Assembly (NCBI GenBank): GCA_017453305.1
Contig: JAFTKJ010000006.1
Span: forward strand, 1-64,000
Direction of reading: 5' to 3'
DNA from: Clostridia bacterium
Lineage (GTDB): Bacteria; Bacillota; Clostridia; Oscillospirales; CAG-272
DNA: 64,000 bases
Under the pieces are notes generated by a model. The model searched no databases. It was not told the DNA's origin and was given only the letters and a program-made list of their open reading frames with translations. A program made the position numbers and the translations under genes. Every line of letters begins with the position of its first letter. Position 1 is the stretch's first letter. Shown one piece after another: positions 34,051 through 43,035 of the stretch.

Positions 34051-36354
34051 ATGAAAAAAATTACGTTGCTTGTACTTTTGGTTGCGTTGTGTCTTTCTCT
34101 GTGCGCGTGCACGGATCTGCTCGACCTGCTTGATATGATTGCCCCGGATGAGACGGAAGCGCCTACCGAGGAAGCCACCACGCCAAAAGAGGAGCCGACA
34201 ACAGCAGAGCCCGAAAAGGAAGCACCTCCTGCAAAGGAAGCTACCGAGGAGCTGGAGTACCGCTCCAACAACGATGGGACCTGCGTGGTGACCGGAATTG
34301 GAAAGATTACAGCCAAGGAGATTGTGATTCCCGAGGTTGCTCCCAACGGTGACCGCGTGGTAGCAATTGCCGAGGGTGCATTCAAACATGCACTCATTCA
34401 TTCGGTGGATATTCCCGGTAGCGTAAAAACCATCTCCGCAGAGTCATTCTACGCTTGTAAGTCACTGAAGCAGGTGATCCTTCGGGAGGGGGTTCTTGAA
34501 ATTGGCGTGGATGCGTTCAATAAGTGCTCTGCCTTGACGGATATTTACTTTGCAGACAGCATCCAAATCATTGACGAGCGCGCTTTTCGCGGTTGCGTTA
34601 CGCTTGCAGATGTGGTGTTGCCCAAGGGCTTGAAAATAATTGAAGCAGAAGCCTTTGCAAAGTGCTTCGCATTGGAAAAGATCGCCTTTTTCCCAAACCT
34701 TGAAACCATTGCCCAAAAAGCTTTTTGGGAGTGCAAGGTGCTTGCTGAGGTGACCCTTCCCAAAACGGTAAGCCTTGTGCACACGACCTCCTTTTTGACA
34801 TGCCCTGCATTGAAGCTGTCGGTCCACAAGGACAATCCCGTTTATCATAGCGTGGACAATTGCTTGATTCATACCGATTCCAAGATGCTGGTGCTGGTAT
34901 TGAATGGCTACGTGATTCCATGCGATGGCTCGGTGACCAGAATCGGACCGCGCGTATTTTATGAAAATAAGGATCTTATTTCCATAACCATTCCCACTGC
35001 CATTACGTATATCGACGAATATGCCTTTTACGCCTGCTCCCGTTTGGAGTCGGTGGTCGTTGAAGGTAACTTACAATCCATCGGCGACTATGTATTTTAT
35101 AATTGCTCCAACCTGCAAAATATCAATCTGCCCTCTACGGTAGCCTCTATCGGGAAGTTTGCGTTTTATGATTGTGCCAATTTAAAGCAGATCGATTTTC
35201 CGCCTGCCTTATCTCATATTGGGGAAAGTGCCTTTAGCAGATGCTCCGGTTTGCTGAAAATTGAGCTCCCGAAAACCTTGACGACGATTTCCAAAAACGC
35301 GTTTTCCTCCTGCAAGGGCTTGCTTGAGATCACCGTTCCCGAAAACGTCAAAACGATTGGGGAGGGCGCCTTTGCAGCCTGCACGAGTCTGGTGACCGTG
35401 GTTTTGGAGAAGGGCGTAATTACCATTGAGGCAAATGCATTTGCAGGCTGTGAAAATCTGCAATTTCTGACGCTTTCCTCTACGCTGGAGCAGATCGGGG
35501 ATGCCGCATTTTTGAATTGCAAGTCCTTACAGCATCTGACCTTGCCCGATTCTCTCAAAACGATTGGAGCCGAGGCGTTCCGATATTCGGCAATCAGATA
35601 TCTCACCATTCCGCACAACGTAAAATCCATTGGTCAGTACGCCTTTTCCGCTTGCAGATCACTGATGTCGTTGGATGTAGAAGGCGACGGAGGCACCCTC
35701 TACATCGGTGCGTATGCGTTTTCCTATACCGGATTGTTTTATCTTGATTTGTTTTATTACGGTGAGATATGGCTTGGAGAAGCTGCTTTTACTGGCTGTC
35801 CGTGGCTGCGTGCTGCGGATTTGAGCGACACAAAATCTGTCCCCAAAAAGCTGTTTGCACATTGCTCCAAGTTGAGTTCGGTATCCCTTTCGGGGGGTGT
35901 TACTCGCATTGGTGAGGATGCATTCCTCGGTTGCAATCTGTTGACTGATATTCGATTTTCCTACACCAACAAGGCATATAAGGTGGTTGGAGGTTGCTTG
36001 ATCGACGTTGCAAAGAAGTGCGTGATCTTTGGAATCGATCCGCGAAATCTTCCAACCGACGGCAGCGTTACAAGCATCGGAATGCATGCGTTTTACGGGT
36101 GCAAAATTTCTCCGCTTGTTTTGCCCGATACGATCGAATCGATTGGTGATTATGCGTTTGAGAACAGCACCTTTTATGAGATCACGCTCCCTGCAAATTT
36201 AAAGGAGCTCAGCTCAAATGCGTTTTTCGGTTGCACGAATTTAAAGATGATCTACTTCCAAGGCACGATTGCCGAATGGAAAGCCTTGGTGGGAGACAAC
36301 GCTCAGTTTGGATGTTCTCCGACAATTCAATGCAAGGATGGCGTGATAAACTGA
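34051..36354 (+). CDS. BspA-type leucine-rich-repeat lipoprotein B
   Basis: A 767-residue paralog of the preceding gene, again with a lipobox (SLSLCAC), the same TDLLDLLDMIAPDETEAPTEEA spacer and about 24 LRR_5 repeats. Both proteins also share an insertion near GSVTSIG that follows a CxIDxxxK segment. The start is taken at 34051 because AAAGGAG lies eight bases before it; the open frame extends six bases further to a TTG. The 43-bp gap to the upstream gene lacks a terminator, so the two are probably one operon. It ends in TGA 31 bp before a phosphatase gene. Confidence 0.9.
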   Translation: MKKITLLVLLVALCLSLCACTDLLDLLDMIAPDETEAPTEEATTPKEEPTTAEPEKEAPPAKEATEELEYRSNNDGTCVVTGIGKITAKEIVIPEVAPNGDRVVAIAEGAFKHALIHSVDIPGSVKTISAESFYACKSLKQVILREGVLEIGVDAFNKCSALTDIYFADSIQIIDERAFRGCVTLADVVLPKGLKIIEAEAFAKCFALEKIAFFPNLETIAQKAFWECKVLAEVTLPKTVSLVHTTSFLTCPALKLSVHKDNPVYHSVDNCLIHTDSKMLVLVLNGYVIPCDGSVTRIGPRVFYENKDLISITIPTAITYIDEYAFYACSRLESVVVEGNLQSIGDYVFYNCSNLQNINLPSTVASIGKFAFYDCANLKQIDFPPALSHIGESAFSRCSGLLKIELPKTLTTISKNAFSSCKGLLEITVPENVKTIGEGAFAACTSLVTVVLEKGVITIEANAFAGCENLQFLTLSSTLEQIGDAAFLNCKSLQHLTLPDSLKTIGAEAFRYSAIRYLTIPHNVKSIGQYAFSACRSLMSLDVEGDGGTLYIGAYAFSYTGLFYLDLFYYGEIWLGEAAFTGCPWLRAADLSDTKSVPKKLFAHCSKLSSVSLSGGVTRIGEDAFLGCNLLTDIRFSYTNKAYKVVGGCLIDVAKKCVIFGIDPRNLPTDGSVTSIGMHAFYGCKISPLVLPDTIESIGDYAFENSTFYEITLPANLKELSSNAFFGCTNLKMIYFQGTIAEWKALVGDNAQFGCSPTIQCKDGVIN

Positions 36355-36385
36355 AATGAAATGAACTAAGGAACCGTGTATTTTT

Positions 36386-37045
36386 ATGACCAAGCTTTGT
36401 ATTTTTGACCTGGATGGAACGGTGCTGGACACCGTTCCGTCCATTGCCTACTATGCCAACGGGGCATTGATAAAAAATGGAATTGAACCGATTGAGGAGG
36501 GGCAGTACCGCTACCTTGCGGGCAAGGGAATTGCCAATTTGGTAGAGGGGATGCTTCGCTTTCGCAACTCTTACAGCGAGGAGCTGTATGCGCGCGTGTA
36601 TCACGATTACGATACGGCGTACAATGCCGACGTATCCTACAAAACAAGCATTTTTGCAGGACTGAAGGAGGTTCTTGACTGTGTGCGCGAAAGGGGGATC
36701 CGCATGGCGATCGTTTCCAACAAGCCCGATTTTGCCGCGCGTACCGTTGTGGATCGCCTTTACGGCAAAAACTATTTCGATTACGTTACGGGACAAAAGC
36801 CGGGCGGCATTCTCAAGCCCGATCCTTCGGTGGTGCTCTCCGTGATGGAGCAATTTGATGCCCGCCCCGCGGATTGCGTTTACGTTGGGGACACCTCTAC
36901 GGATATGCTCACCGGCAAAAACGCAAATCTCTATACCGTTGGCGTGCTTTGGGGCTTTCGTGACCGTGCCGAGCTGGAGGAAAACGGTGCCGATGCCATT
37001 GCCGCCACCCCTGCGGAGCTTTTGGAGCTGATTTTGAACAGATGA
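36386..37045 (+). CDS. HAD-family phosphatase, phosphoglycolate phosphatase-like
   Basis: A haloacid dehalogenase hydrolase of 219 residues with the nucleophile motif FDLDGTVLDT (7-16), motif II in IVSNKP and motif III/IV in KPDPSVVLSVMEQF and YVGDTSTDM. The four-helix cap inserted after motif I matches subfamily IA enzymes such as phosphoglycolate phosphatase (Gph), which removes 2-phosphoglycolate made during DNA repair. The exact substrate is not fixed by sequence. It begins 31 bp after the LRR gene with a weak AAGGAACC ribosome site and may belong to that operon by readthrough. Confidence 0.85.
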   Translation: MTKLCIFDLDGTVLDTVPSIAYYANGALIKNGIEPIEEGQYRYLAGKGIANLVEGMLRFRNSYSEELYARVYHDYDTAYNADVSYKTSIFAGLKEVLDCVRERGIRMAIVSNKPDFAARTVVDRLYGKNYFDYVTGQKPGGILKPDPSVVLSVMEQFDARPADCVYVGDTSTDMLTGKNANLYTVGVLWGFRDRAELEENGADAIAATPAELLELILNR

Positions 37046-37084
37046 TCTATCCCGGAGATGATATTTTGAAAGGAGAAAAAACTT

Positions 37085-37474
37085 GTGAAAAAGCTGATTG
37101 CCGTACTTTTATCTTTGATTTGTATCCTTTCCTTTGCAGGCTGTTCGCATCAAGATGCGTCCGAATATGTCGTGAAGGATGGAGATAATCCGTATTTGAT
37201 CTTGCCCGAATCCGAGGAACGTGTTTATTTTTGGCCTAATAATGGACTTGAACCGTATTTGGAGCATATTGATCTCAACATGCTGAAAAAAGCAGAGAGA
37301 GTATTAAAAGAGAAAGCGGAACCGTATGAAAAAAACGATCCTTCCTATCAGTTGGATGTAGAAGACGGCAGGTTATATCTGGTTCTTCTGGCTTATCTTG
37401 AGCCCCATATGGGATGTGGGAATCGCCCGTTTGATGTTTTTCAAGAACCCATCTCTCGCGTTGTAAGAAATTAA
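37085..37474 (+). CDS. Small lipoprotein, 129 aa
   Basis: An unrecognised short lipoprotein. The signal peptide MKKLIAVLLSLICILSFAGC ends in a clear lipobox at Cys20. The mature part is about 110 residues, mostly polar, with YLILPESEERVYFWPNN and a helical KKAERVLKEKAEPYEK segment; it ends near MGCGNRPFDVFQEPISRVVRN. AAAGGAG precedes the start. It lies 39 bp after the HAD phosphatase gene and ends that transcript at a strong terminator. The start is written as ATG after TTGTGA in the flanking bases; no alternative start is better placed. Confidence 0.7.
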   Translation: MKKLIAVLLSLICILSFAGCSHQDASEYVVKDGDNPYLILPESEERVYFWPNNGLEPYLEHIDLNMLKKAERVLKEKAEPYEKNDPSYQLDVEDGRLYLVLLAYLEPHMGCGNRPFDVFQEPISRVVRN

Positions 37475-37483
37475 CTTTAAAAT

Positions 37484-37527
37484 AAACAGAGCAAGCGGAA
37501 AGGATTTGGCTTACGCTTGCTCTGTTT
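37484..37527 (+). terminator. Terminator of the LRR/HAD/lipoprotein operon
   Basis: A perfect 14-bp stem (37484-37497 with 37514-37527) runs into a T tract; it lies between convergent genes. Confidence 0.85.
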
Positions 37528-37552
37528 TTATCTCGTATATTGCGGATTGGTA

Positions 37553-38305
37553 TCAGTCGATCTCTACCGTGTCATTATCGCGTGCAAAGACGATGGGGAA
37601 GGGGTAGCCCTGCTCCTTGGCGAGTGCGGCGGTTTGTTCGATCTTTTCGGGGGGACAAAAATGGTTGATGCGCACCTGCTTTGCGCGGCAGGTGGCAAAA
37701 TGGGGAGCGAGGATCTCTGGCGGAAAGTGCGCCATCTCACACACAAAAAGGTCAAGCTCACGCTCGGAGGCAACGGTGGGGAAGTCGTTCTTTTCCAAAT
37801 TTTTTGAAAGATCTCCCGAAAAGAGAACCGCCTTGCCCTCTGCCTCCAAAAGGATCGCATAGCTTGGATGCGGATCGCAATGGTGCGTGGGAATATAGGT
37901 TGCCTTCAGCACACCGTCGTTGTAAACCTCGCCCGCGTGTGCCACGTGGGGGCGCAGGCGTTCTATGGGAAATTCTCTGCCTTCCTCCATAGCAGAAACG
38001 CAGGGCATCATGGTGTCGGCAATTACCTGCTCAGTCACGTAAAAATCAAAGTCGGTGATCATTCTGTAAAACCACGTGCACGTGTCCAAAAGCTGGAGAA
38101 GTCCCACCGTGTGGTCACTGTGACAGTGGGTGTGAAAGACCGCCTTGATGCGCGAGGGATCAATCGCATGCTGACGGATGGCGTCGGTCATAGGTGCGCC
38201 CGTATCCACAAAATAGATCCGCTCGCCCACTTCGATCATGGTACAGGAGCAATGGCGGTCGGCGTCCGGCATTCCCGCGGACGTACCCAAAAACGTGATT
38301 TTCAT
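37553..38305 (-). CDS. MBL-fold metallo-hydrolase
   Basis: A metallo-beta-lactamase-fold hydrolase of 250 residues. The N-terminal MKITFLGTSAGMPDADRHCSC and the zinc motif HTHCHSDH (about 59-66), with THHCDPHPSYAI, SGDLSK and NHFCPPE further on, are close to the RNase Z/PhnP group of phosphodiesterases. GxSAGMPxxDRxCSC resembles arylsulfatase- or RNase Z-like enzymes that act on small cyclic or phosphodiester compounds. True tRNA-processing RNase Z has a flexible arm that I do not see, so a small-molecule substrate is more likely. It is a lone gene; a ribosome site GGAGGAAAA lies before the start at 38305. Confidence 0.83.
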   Translation of the reverse strand: MKITFLGTSAGMPDADRHCSCTMIEVGERIYFVDTGAPMTDAIRQHAIDPSRIKAVFHTHCHSDHTVGLLQLLDTCTWFYRMITDFDFYVTEQVIADTMMPCVSAMEEGREFPIERLRPHVAHAGEVYNDGVLKATYIPTHHCDPHPSYAILLEAEGKAVLFSGDLSKNLEKNDFPTVASERELDLFVCEMAHFPPEILAPHFATCRAKQVRINHFCPPEKIEQTAALAKEQGYPFPIVFARDNDTVEID

Positions 38306-38505
38306 ATATTTTTCCTCCGTGTTGCTTTAATTTCGCAGTTTTCCTTTTAAAAAGCAGGATTTACACAATTGTTTGCAAGATCTGCATAGAAAAGCCAATA
38401 TCAATACTGTATAATATCGGCAAAGGTGCCATTTTGTGCTATACATTATACAGCAAAGATGTCGAAATGTCAAGAAAGAATTTGAACAAATTCGGTAAGA
38501 ACGGT

Positions 38506-38599
38506 AATCCTTGTGTCTTTATTTATAAATTCTATGTCCGTTTTTGGATTCACATTCAAAAATGGTCAGTGTATAATTATAATATCACAAAGCTATCAA
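38506..38599 (+). promoter_or_regulatory. Duplicated 94-bp AraC-type control region, copy 1
   Basis: These 94 bp match 55091-55184 with only three mismatches and no gaps. The block contains an inverted repeat around 38538-38566 (CCGTTTTTG and CAAAAATGG, one mismatch) and a TGTATAAT that could be an extended -10 element. In copy 2 it forms the intergenic region between an AraC gene and a GH109-like gene, so the same regulator probably controls the gene at 38692. The remaining 38306-38505 stretch is AT-rich with no gene seen. Confidence 0.8.
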
Positions 38600-38603
38600 T
38601 TAC

Positions 38604-38633
38604 TTGACAAACCGTGGAGTTTTGTGCTATAAT
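38604..38633 (+). promoter_or_regulatory. Second promoter of the 38692 gene
   Basis: TTGACA (38604-38609), 18-bp spacer, TATAAT (38628-38633), directly after the duplicated block, giving tandem promoters. Confidence 0.8.
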
Positions 38634-38691
38634 GACATTGGTTCCGTACAGAATGAAACACGCTTTGATCAAAAAGAAAAAGGAGATTTTC

Positions 38692-40764
38692 ATGGAATAC
38701 ATGCTTCCCAAAATCGGAAAGGCGGCAATTCCGCTTTCCCATTTTCCAACGCGCCACCAGGCGTTTATTTTCCGCGCATCCGAGTTTGTCAGCGCCGAGC
38801 GTATGGCAAACATTTTGCGCACGACCAAGGAGAACGTCATTCAAGCCGCAAATGAGATGGGCGTACCCTATCGCGCCGAGGACGACGTTTGGCTGAATAA
38901 AGGATACATTACCATTGTGCGTCAGCTCTGGCATATTTTGCCCTACGAGCAGCTTTTGGAGCTGTTGGAAATGGACGAAGCAACCTTTGCTACCATCCTG
39001 CGCGAGGAGGATTTTTTGGATGTTAAGCTTGGCGATAAGCCCGACTGCGAGCCGGTGTATTTTCGCGCTTTGACCGAGGAAGAACAGGCACGCACGAAAA
39101 AGATCAAGGAAATTATGTCCGCGCTTCCTGCGGCACAAACCAAATCCTTTGATTTTCAATACCGCGTGCCAAAGCTGCAATTTTCGGGCGACGAGGTCTT
39201 TCATACCCGTATGATCTACGCCTTCTCGGGGTTGTATCAAAACGCGTTTGAGGTGGATAGCCGCACGTATTTGCCCGACGAGCTTTTGGCGGCGTACCGT
39301 AACATCGGTGTGAACGCCATTTGGACGCAGGGGCTTCTTTCACAGCTGACGGAATTTCCGTGGGCACCCGAGATCTCAAACGGATGGCAAGCGCGCATCG
39401 AGCGCATGCGTGACCTGACCGACCGATTGGAAGCATACGGCATCAAGCTCTTTTTGTATCTCAACGAGCCGCGCAGCATGCCAAAAAGCTTTTACGTCGA
39501 TCACGCCGAGCTGCAGGGGCATCGGTATTCTGAGGATAAGCTCTGCCTTTGCATCTCCACGCCCGAGGTGCGTGAATATTTGACCTCCGCGGTAGAAAAG
39601 CTCTGCCGCAGTGTTCCAAAGCTTGGCGGATTTTTCACCATTACGCGCTCCGAAAACCCAACCAACTGCTACTCGCATGCCGTTCCCGAAAGCTGCACCT
39701 GCCCGCGTTGCTCCAAGCGGAGCGTTGCGGATGTCATTGCGGATACGATTGCCTGCTACCGCAACGGTGCCGACCGCGTCGATCCCAATATCAAGGTGAT
39801 TGCGTGGAGTTGGCAATGGAGAGAATTTGCGGATGAGATCATTCAAAAGCTTCCAAAGGGTGTCATTCTGCAGGCACAGAGCGAATTGGACGTCCCCTTT
39901 GAAAAGGGCGGCGTCAAGGGCAGGGTGTTGGATTATTCCATGAGCAACATCGGCCCCGGGGAGCTGGCGCTTGGTCAATGGAAGCTTGCACGTGAGCGCG
40001 GCTTGGAGGTGTCTGCCAAGGTGCAGGTCAATACCTCGTGGGAGGCTTCCACCTGTCCCGCACTTCCGGTCTATCCCCTGATCGAGGAGCATATCCGTCG
40101 CTTGAAGGAGGTTGGCGTTTCCAACATCATGCTCAGCTGGACGCTGGGCGGCTATCCCTCCCTCAGCGTGGCGCACGCGGCAAAATACTTCTATGAGCAC
40201 TGTGATTTTCCGCAGCTTTCCGACAACGTCAAGCGCGCCTCCGAGATCTTTTCCGAGGCGTTTTGCGAGTACCCGTTCCATTGCAATATGGTCTACTGCG
40301 GACCTCACAACGCAGGTCCCTCCTCACTTCTGTTTGAAAAAAAGACCGGCTACACCGCAACCATGACCTGCTACGCCTACGACGACATTGAAAGCTGGCG
40401 CTCCATTTATCCCTTGGACGTTTGGGAGAGCCAATTTGCAAAGCTTTGCGACAAATGGAAAGAGGGATTGGCACTGCTTGAGGGGGAAGAACAAAGCGAA
40501 ACCAAGATCATGGCGCAGGTTGCCTACCTGTTGTTCCGTTCCTCTTTGGATCAGATGCGCTTTTACCGCGCACGCGAGGCGGGGGATCGCGCGCAGATGC
40601 TCCTTTGTGCCGAGCAGGAGCTGAAAAGCGCCGAGGAGATGCTTTCCTTGATGCTGATTGAGCCTGCCATTGGCTTTGAGGCGGCAAACCACTATTATTT
40701 CTCGCGCGGTCAGCTTGCAGAAAAGATTCTCAACTGCCGCTATCTGATTGAAACGTTGAAATAA
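38692..40764 (+). CDS. Unusual TIM-barrel glycosidase-like protein
   Basis: A 690-residue cytoplasmic protein that I cannot assign to a named family. The N-terminal 110 residues are helical and look like a DNA- or partner-binding region (ASEFVSAERMANILRTTKENVIQAANEMGVP). The middle (about 185-500) looks like a glycosidase TIM barrel: IYAFSGLYQNAF, GVNAIWTQGLLSQL, GIKLFLYLNEPRSMP, GGFFTITRSEN, a CTCPRCSKRS zinc-like knuckle, and KVIAWSWQWREFADEI. This order recalls DUF4838 and family 20-like proteins such as the one at 27209. The start at 38692 follows AAAAAGGAG. Its control region is a near copy of that ahead of the GH109-like gene at 55221, so it probably serves the same sugar pathway. Confidence 0.6.
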   Translation: MEYMLPKIGKAAIPLSHFPTRHQAFIFRASEFVSAERMANILRTTKENVIQAANEMGVPYRAEDDVWLNKGYITIVRQLWHILPYEQLLELLEMDEATFATILREEDFLDVKLGDKPDCEPVYFRALTEEEQARTKKIKEIMSALPAAQTKSFDFQYRVPKLQFSGDEVFHTRMIYAFSGLYQNAFEVDSRTYLPDELLAAYRNIGVNAIWTQGLLSQLTEFPWAPEISNGWQARIERMRDLTDRLEAYGIKLFLYLNEPRSMPKSFYVDHAELQGHRYSEDKLCLCISTPEVREYLTSAVEKLCRSVPKLGGFFTITRSENPTNCYSHAVPESCTCPRCSKRSVADVIADTIACYRNGADRVDPNIKVIAWSWQWREFADEIIQKLPKGVILQAQSELDVPFEKGGVKGRVLDYSMSNIGPGELALGQWKLARERGLEVSAKVQVNTSWEASTCPALPVYPLIEEHIRRLKEVGVSNIMLSWTLGGYPSLSVAHAAKYFYEHCDFPQLSDNVKRASEIFSEAFCEYPFHCNMVYCGPHNAGPSSLLFEKKTGYTATMTCYAYDDIESWRSIYPLDVWESQFAKLCDKWKEGLALLEGEEQSETKIMAQVAYLLFRSSLDQMRFYRAREAGDRAQMLLCAEQELKSAEEMLSLMLIEPAIGFEAANHYYFSRGQLAEKILNCRYLIETLK

Positions 40765-40779
40765 CCGTTTGATATCGGC

Positions 40780-40811
40780 AACGCCCCGTTCCTGCGGAGG
40801 AGCGGGGCGTT
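40780..40811. terminator. Terminator-like hairpin between convergent genes
   Basis: AACGCCCCGTTCC (40780-40792) pairs with GGAGCGGGGCGTT (40799-40811). It resembles the hairpins at 47521-47551 and 57706-57737, but no T tract follows. Confidence 0.55.
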
Positions 40812-40827
40812 GTCAGATGATTGTATG

Positions 40828-41679
40828 CTACGGTTGCTCCGCAACGGATGTCTCCAAAATCTCAATCAAGCGGCGCACGGGCGCTTGAGTGGGGGTGCTT
40901 TTTGGGGTACAAAGGTAGGTCGTACGCGTGTGTGACTCCAAGGGGAGGAGAGAAACGTCGCTTGAAAACTGTCCCGCCCACGAAAAAACGGGTACAAAGC
41001 TGACACCAAGCCCCAATTCCACGCATTTGCGCAAATAGTACGGGTCGTCCGATTCAATGGCAACCCGAGGGGAAAAGCCTGCTTTACGGCAGATCTCCTC
41101 CATCATTTTGTAATAATCACTCCCATGGCGCAGGGTAATAAAGGGCTCGTTGGCAAGCTCTGACGCAGAGATCTTTTTGCATTCCGCAAGCCGATGCGAG
41201 CGGTGCACGGCAAGGGCAACCTGCTCGGTGAGCAGGGGCTGATGCCGATAGTCGGCAAACGTCGATAGATCGCTGGTGACGACAAGATCGTACGTTTCCG
41301 TCGTGCTGCCAAAGTGCACCGTGCACACCGTGACGTCGGGATATTCTGCTTTGAATTGCTCCATTGCCTGCATGACGATGCGGCGATTGCAGTTGACGCA
41401 AATATTCAGGCTTTTGACCGTGTTGCCGACACGGATCTGCTTTTTTGCTGTTTCCAACAGTTCAAGCGCTGCCGTTGCGCTTTCATAAAAGCGCGCGCCG
41501 TCGGCGTTGAGATACAAGCGGTTGGCACTGCGGTCAAAAAGAGGAGTGCCAAGCTCGTTTTCCAGGCGGCGAATGCTTTGCGAGATGGCAGACGGCGGAA
41601 CCGTAAATTTTTCAGCAGTTTTGCTGAAATTCTGACTTTCTGCGGCTTCGCAGAAGTATTTCAGTTGCAATAATTCCAA
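40828..41679 (-). CDS. LysR-family transcriptional regulator
   Basis: A full-length LysR regulator of 283 residues with the N-terminal winged helix-turn-helix (FCEAAESQNFSKTAEKFTVPPSAISQSIRRLENELGTPLFDRSANRLYLNADG) and a periplasmic-binding-like effector domain (about 90-283). The start is a TTG at 41679 after GGAGGTGATC. It is divergent from the Ntn-hydrolase gene at 41857, the usual position for a LysR protein controlling its neighbour. A partial copy of its 5' end and upstream region lies at 43037-43209, in front of the creatininase genes, so it probably regulates both. The effector is unknown. Confidence 0.93.
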   Translation of the reverse strand: MELLQLKYFCEAAESQNFSKTAEKFTVPPSAISQSIRRLENELGTPLFDRSANRLYLNADGARFYESATAALELLETAKKQIRVGNTVKSLNICVNCNRRIVMQAMEQFKAEYPDVTVCTVHFGSTTETYDLVVTSDLSTFADYRHQPLLTEQVALAVHRSHRLAECKKISASELANEPFITLRHGSDYYKMMEEICRKAGFSPRVAIESDDPYYLRKCVELGLGVSFVPVFSWAGQFSSDVSLLPLESHTRTTYLCTPKSTPTQAPVRRLIEILETSVAEQP

Positions 41680-41794
41680 AAGATCACCTCCGTTTTTTAT
41701 ATTCTAACACATTTGAGCATCACTTTCAAGATGTAGTAGCAAATTATATTTCATTCTTGTGTGTTGCGGTACAAGCGAATATAATTGCGGCGTG

Positions 41795-41823
41795 TTGACA
41801 AAGCCGAAAAATTATGCTATAAT
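41795..41823 (+). promoter_or_regulatory. Promoter of the Ntn-hydrolase gene
   Basis: TTGACA (41795-41800), 17-bp spacer, TATAAT (41818-41823), within the LysR intergenic region. Confidence 0.85.
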
Positions 41824-41856
41824 GAAAAAAATTTAACCTACAAAAGGAGATATGCC

Positions 41857-42984
41857 ATGTGTGTGATCGCGGGTTACAGCGGAAAGAGGCGCGCGGCGCC
41901 CATTCTGATCGAAATGCTTAAAAAAATCGAATACTTTGACGGTGGGTATGCCACGGGGATCGCGACGGTCCATGAAGGGAAGATCTATTGCGCCAAGGCG
42001 ATCGGTGACGTGGAAATGCTTTTGCGTACGACAAATGCACTCGATCTCCCGGGTACGACGGGAATCATCCACACGCGCCCAAACGGAGAGTTTTTTAGCG
42101 TTACGCACCCGTACTTTGATGCGCGCGGAAAGCTTGCAATGGTAGAAAACGGGGGCACGGGGGCGACCGCCTGCCCCGCACTTCACGCGGAGTTTTGCGC
42201 CGTTATGAATGAGATGCTTGACCGCGGAATCGTATCTCCCTCAAGTCGGGATCTGAATGCCAAAACGCATCAAAACTTTTTTACACGGGACGGAAAGCCC
42301 TTTTATTACATTGAGGCGTATTCCCTTTTGCTTGGAGAAATGCTGAGAAATGTACCAAAGGATTCCTTAAAAGGTGAGATCGCGCTTGCCGTAAAAAAAA
42401 TGCACGAGCGCCTACCTGCCGATAACGTTACCGTGACCGTTTACGATGACCTTCCCGATACCGTCACTGTGGGAACCGTTACCCGTCCGATGTCCGTTTT
42501 GGAAGCGGACGGCGAAACCTTGATCGCCTCCTGCGCGACCGCGTTCCCGGAGGAATTACAGCATTTTCCCGTCACGCATTTGCCGGTGTGCTCCGTCTCG
42601 CAAATCACGCCGCAAGGACTTGAGATCGTTTCGGTCGGGATGGAGGGTGTTAGGAGCGAGCCTGTGACCGAGCGTGCGGTGCAGTATTACAAGGCATTTC
42701 TTGAGGCGACCTTGACCGGGAAAGAGGACGCGCCTTTGTCTCTCTATGATATCAAGCTCCCAATGGATATTTGGTCAGAGCCGATGGTTGATTGCAAATA
42801 CGCGGGGACGGTGCGCCCATTGAAGCCGTTGATGTGTGCTGTTTATCAGGCGTTTTGGGAATTGCACCGTGAGGGGAGGCTGCACAGTCGCCTCGGTGTT
42901 GTTTACAGCCGTGACGTTTCTTGGCCAAACGTCGATTGCTATTTTACTAAATTTTGGATCGACGAAAAGAGGAACGAAAGATGA
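41857..42984 (+). CDS. Class II amidotransferase-like Ntn hydrolase
   Basis: A 375-residue protein whose second residue is Cys (MCVIAGYSGKRRAAPILIEMLKKIEYFDGGYATGIATV). This is the N-terminal-nucleophile pattern of class II glutamine amidotransferases (GlmS/PurF type), in which Met is removed to expose the catalytic Cys. TTGIIHTRPNGEF and ENGGTGA fit the substrate-binding loops of that fold. No synthetase or isomerase domain is attached; the C-terminal 180 residues are unfamiliar, and it may act as an amidase in the pathway of its neighbours. The start at 41857 has AAAAGGAGATATGCC ahead of it. It is divergent from lysR and upstream of two creatininase genes. Confidence 0.75.
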   Translation: MCVIAGYSGKRRAAPILIEMLKKIEYFDGGYATGIATVHEGKIYCAKAIGDVEMLLRTTNALDLPGTTGIIHTRPNGEFFSVTHPYFDARGKLAMVENGGTGATACPALHAEFCAVMNEMLDRGIVSPSSRDLNAKTHQNFFTRDGKPFYYIEAYSLLLGEMLRNVPKDSLKGEIALAVKKMHERLPADNVTVTVYDDLPDTVTVGTVTRPMSVLEADGETLIASCATAFPEELQHFPVTHLPVCSVSQITPQGLEIVSVGMEGVRSEPVTERAVQYYKAFLEATLTGKEDAPLSLYDIKLPMDIWSEPMVDCKYAGTVRPLKPLMCAVYQAFWELHREGRLHSRLGVVYSRDVSWPNVDCYFTKFWIDEKRNER

Positions 42985-43035
42985 AGTCTGCTGCAAAGGA
43001 AGACTTTTCGGACGGTGTGCTTCTGCGCTCGATGA

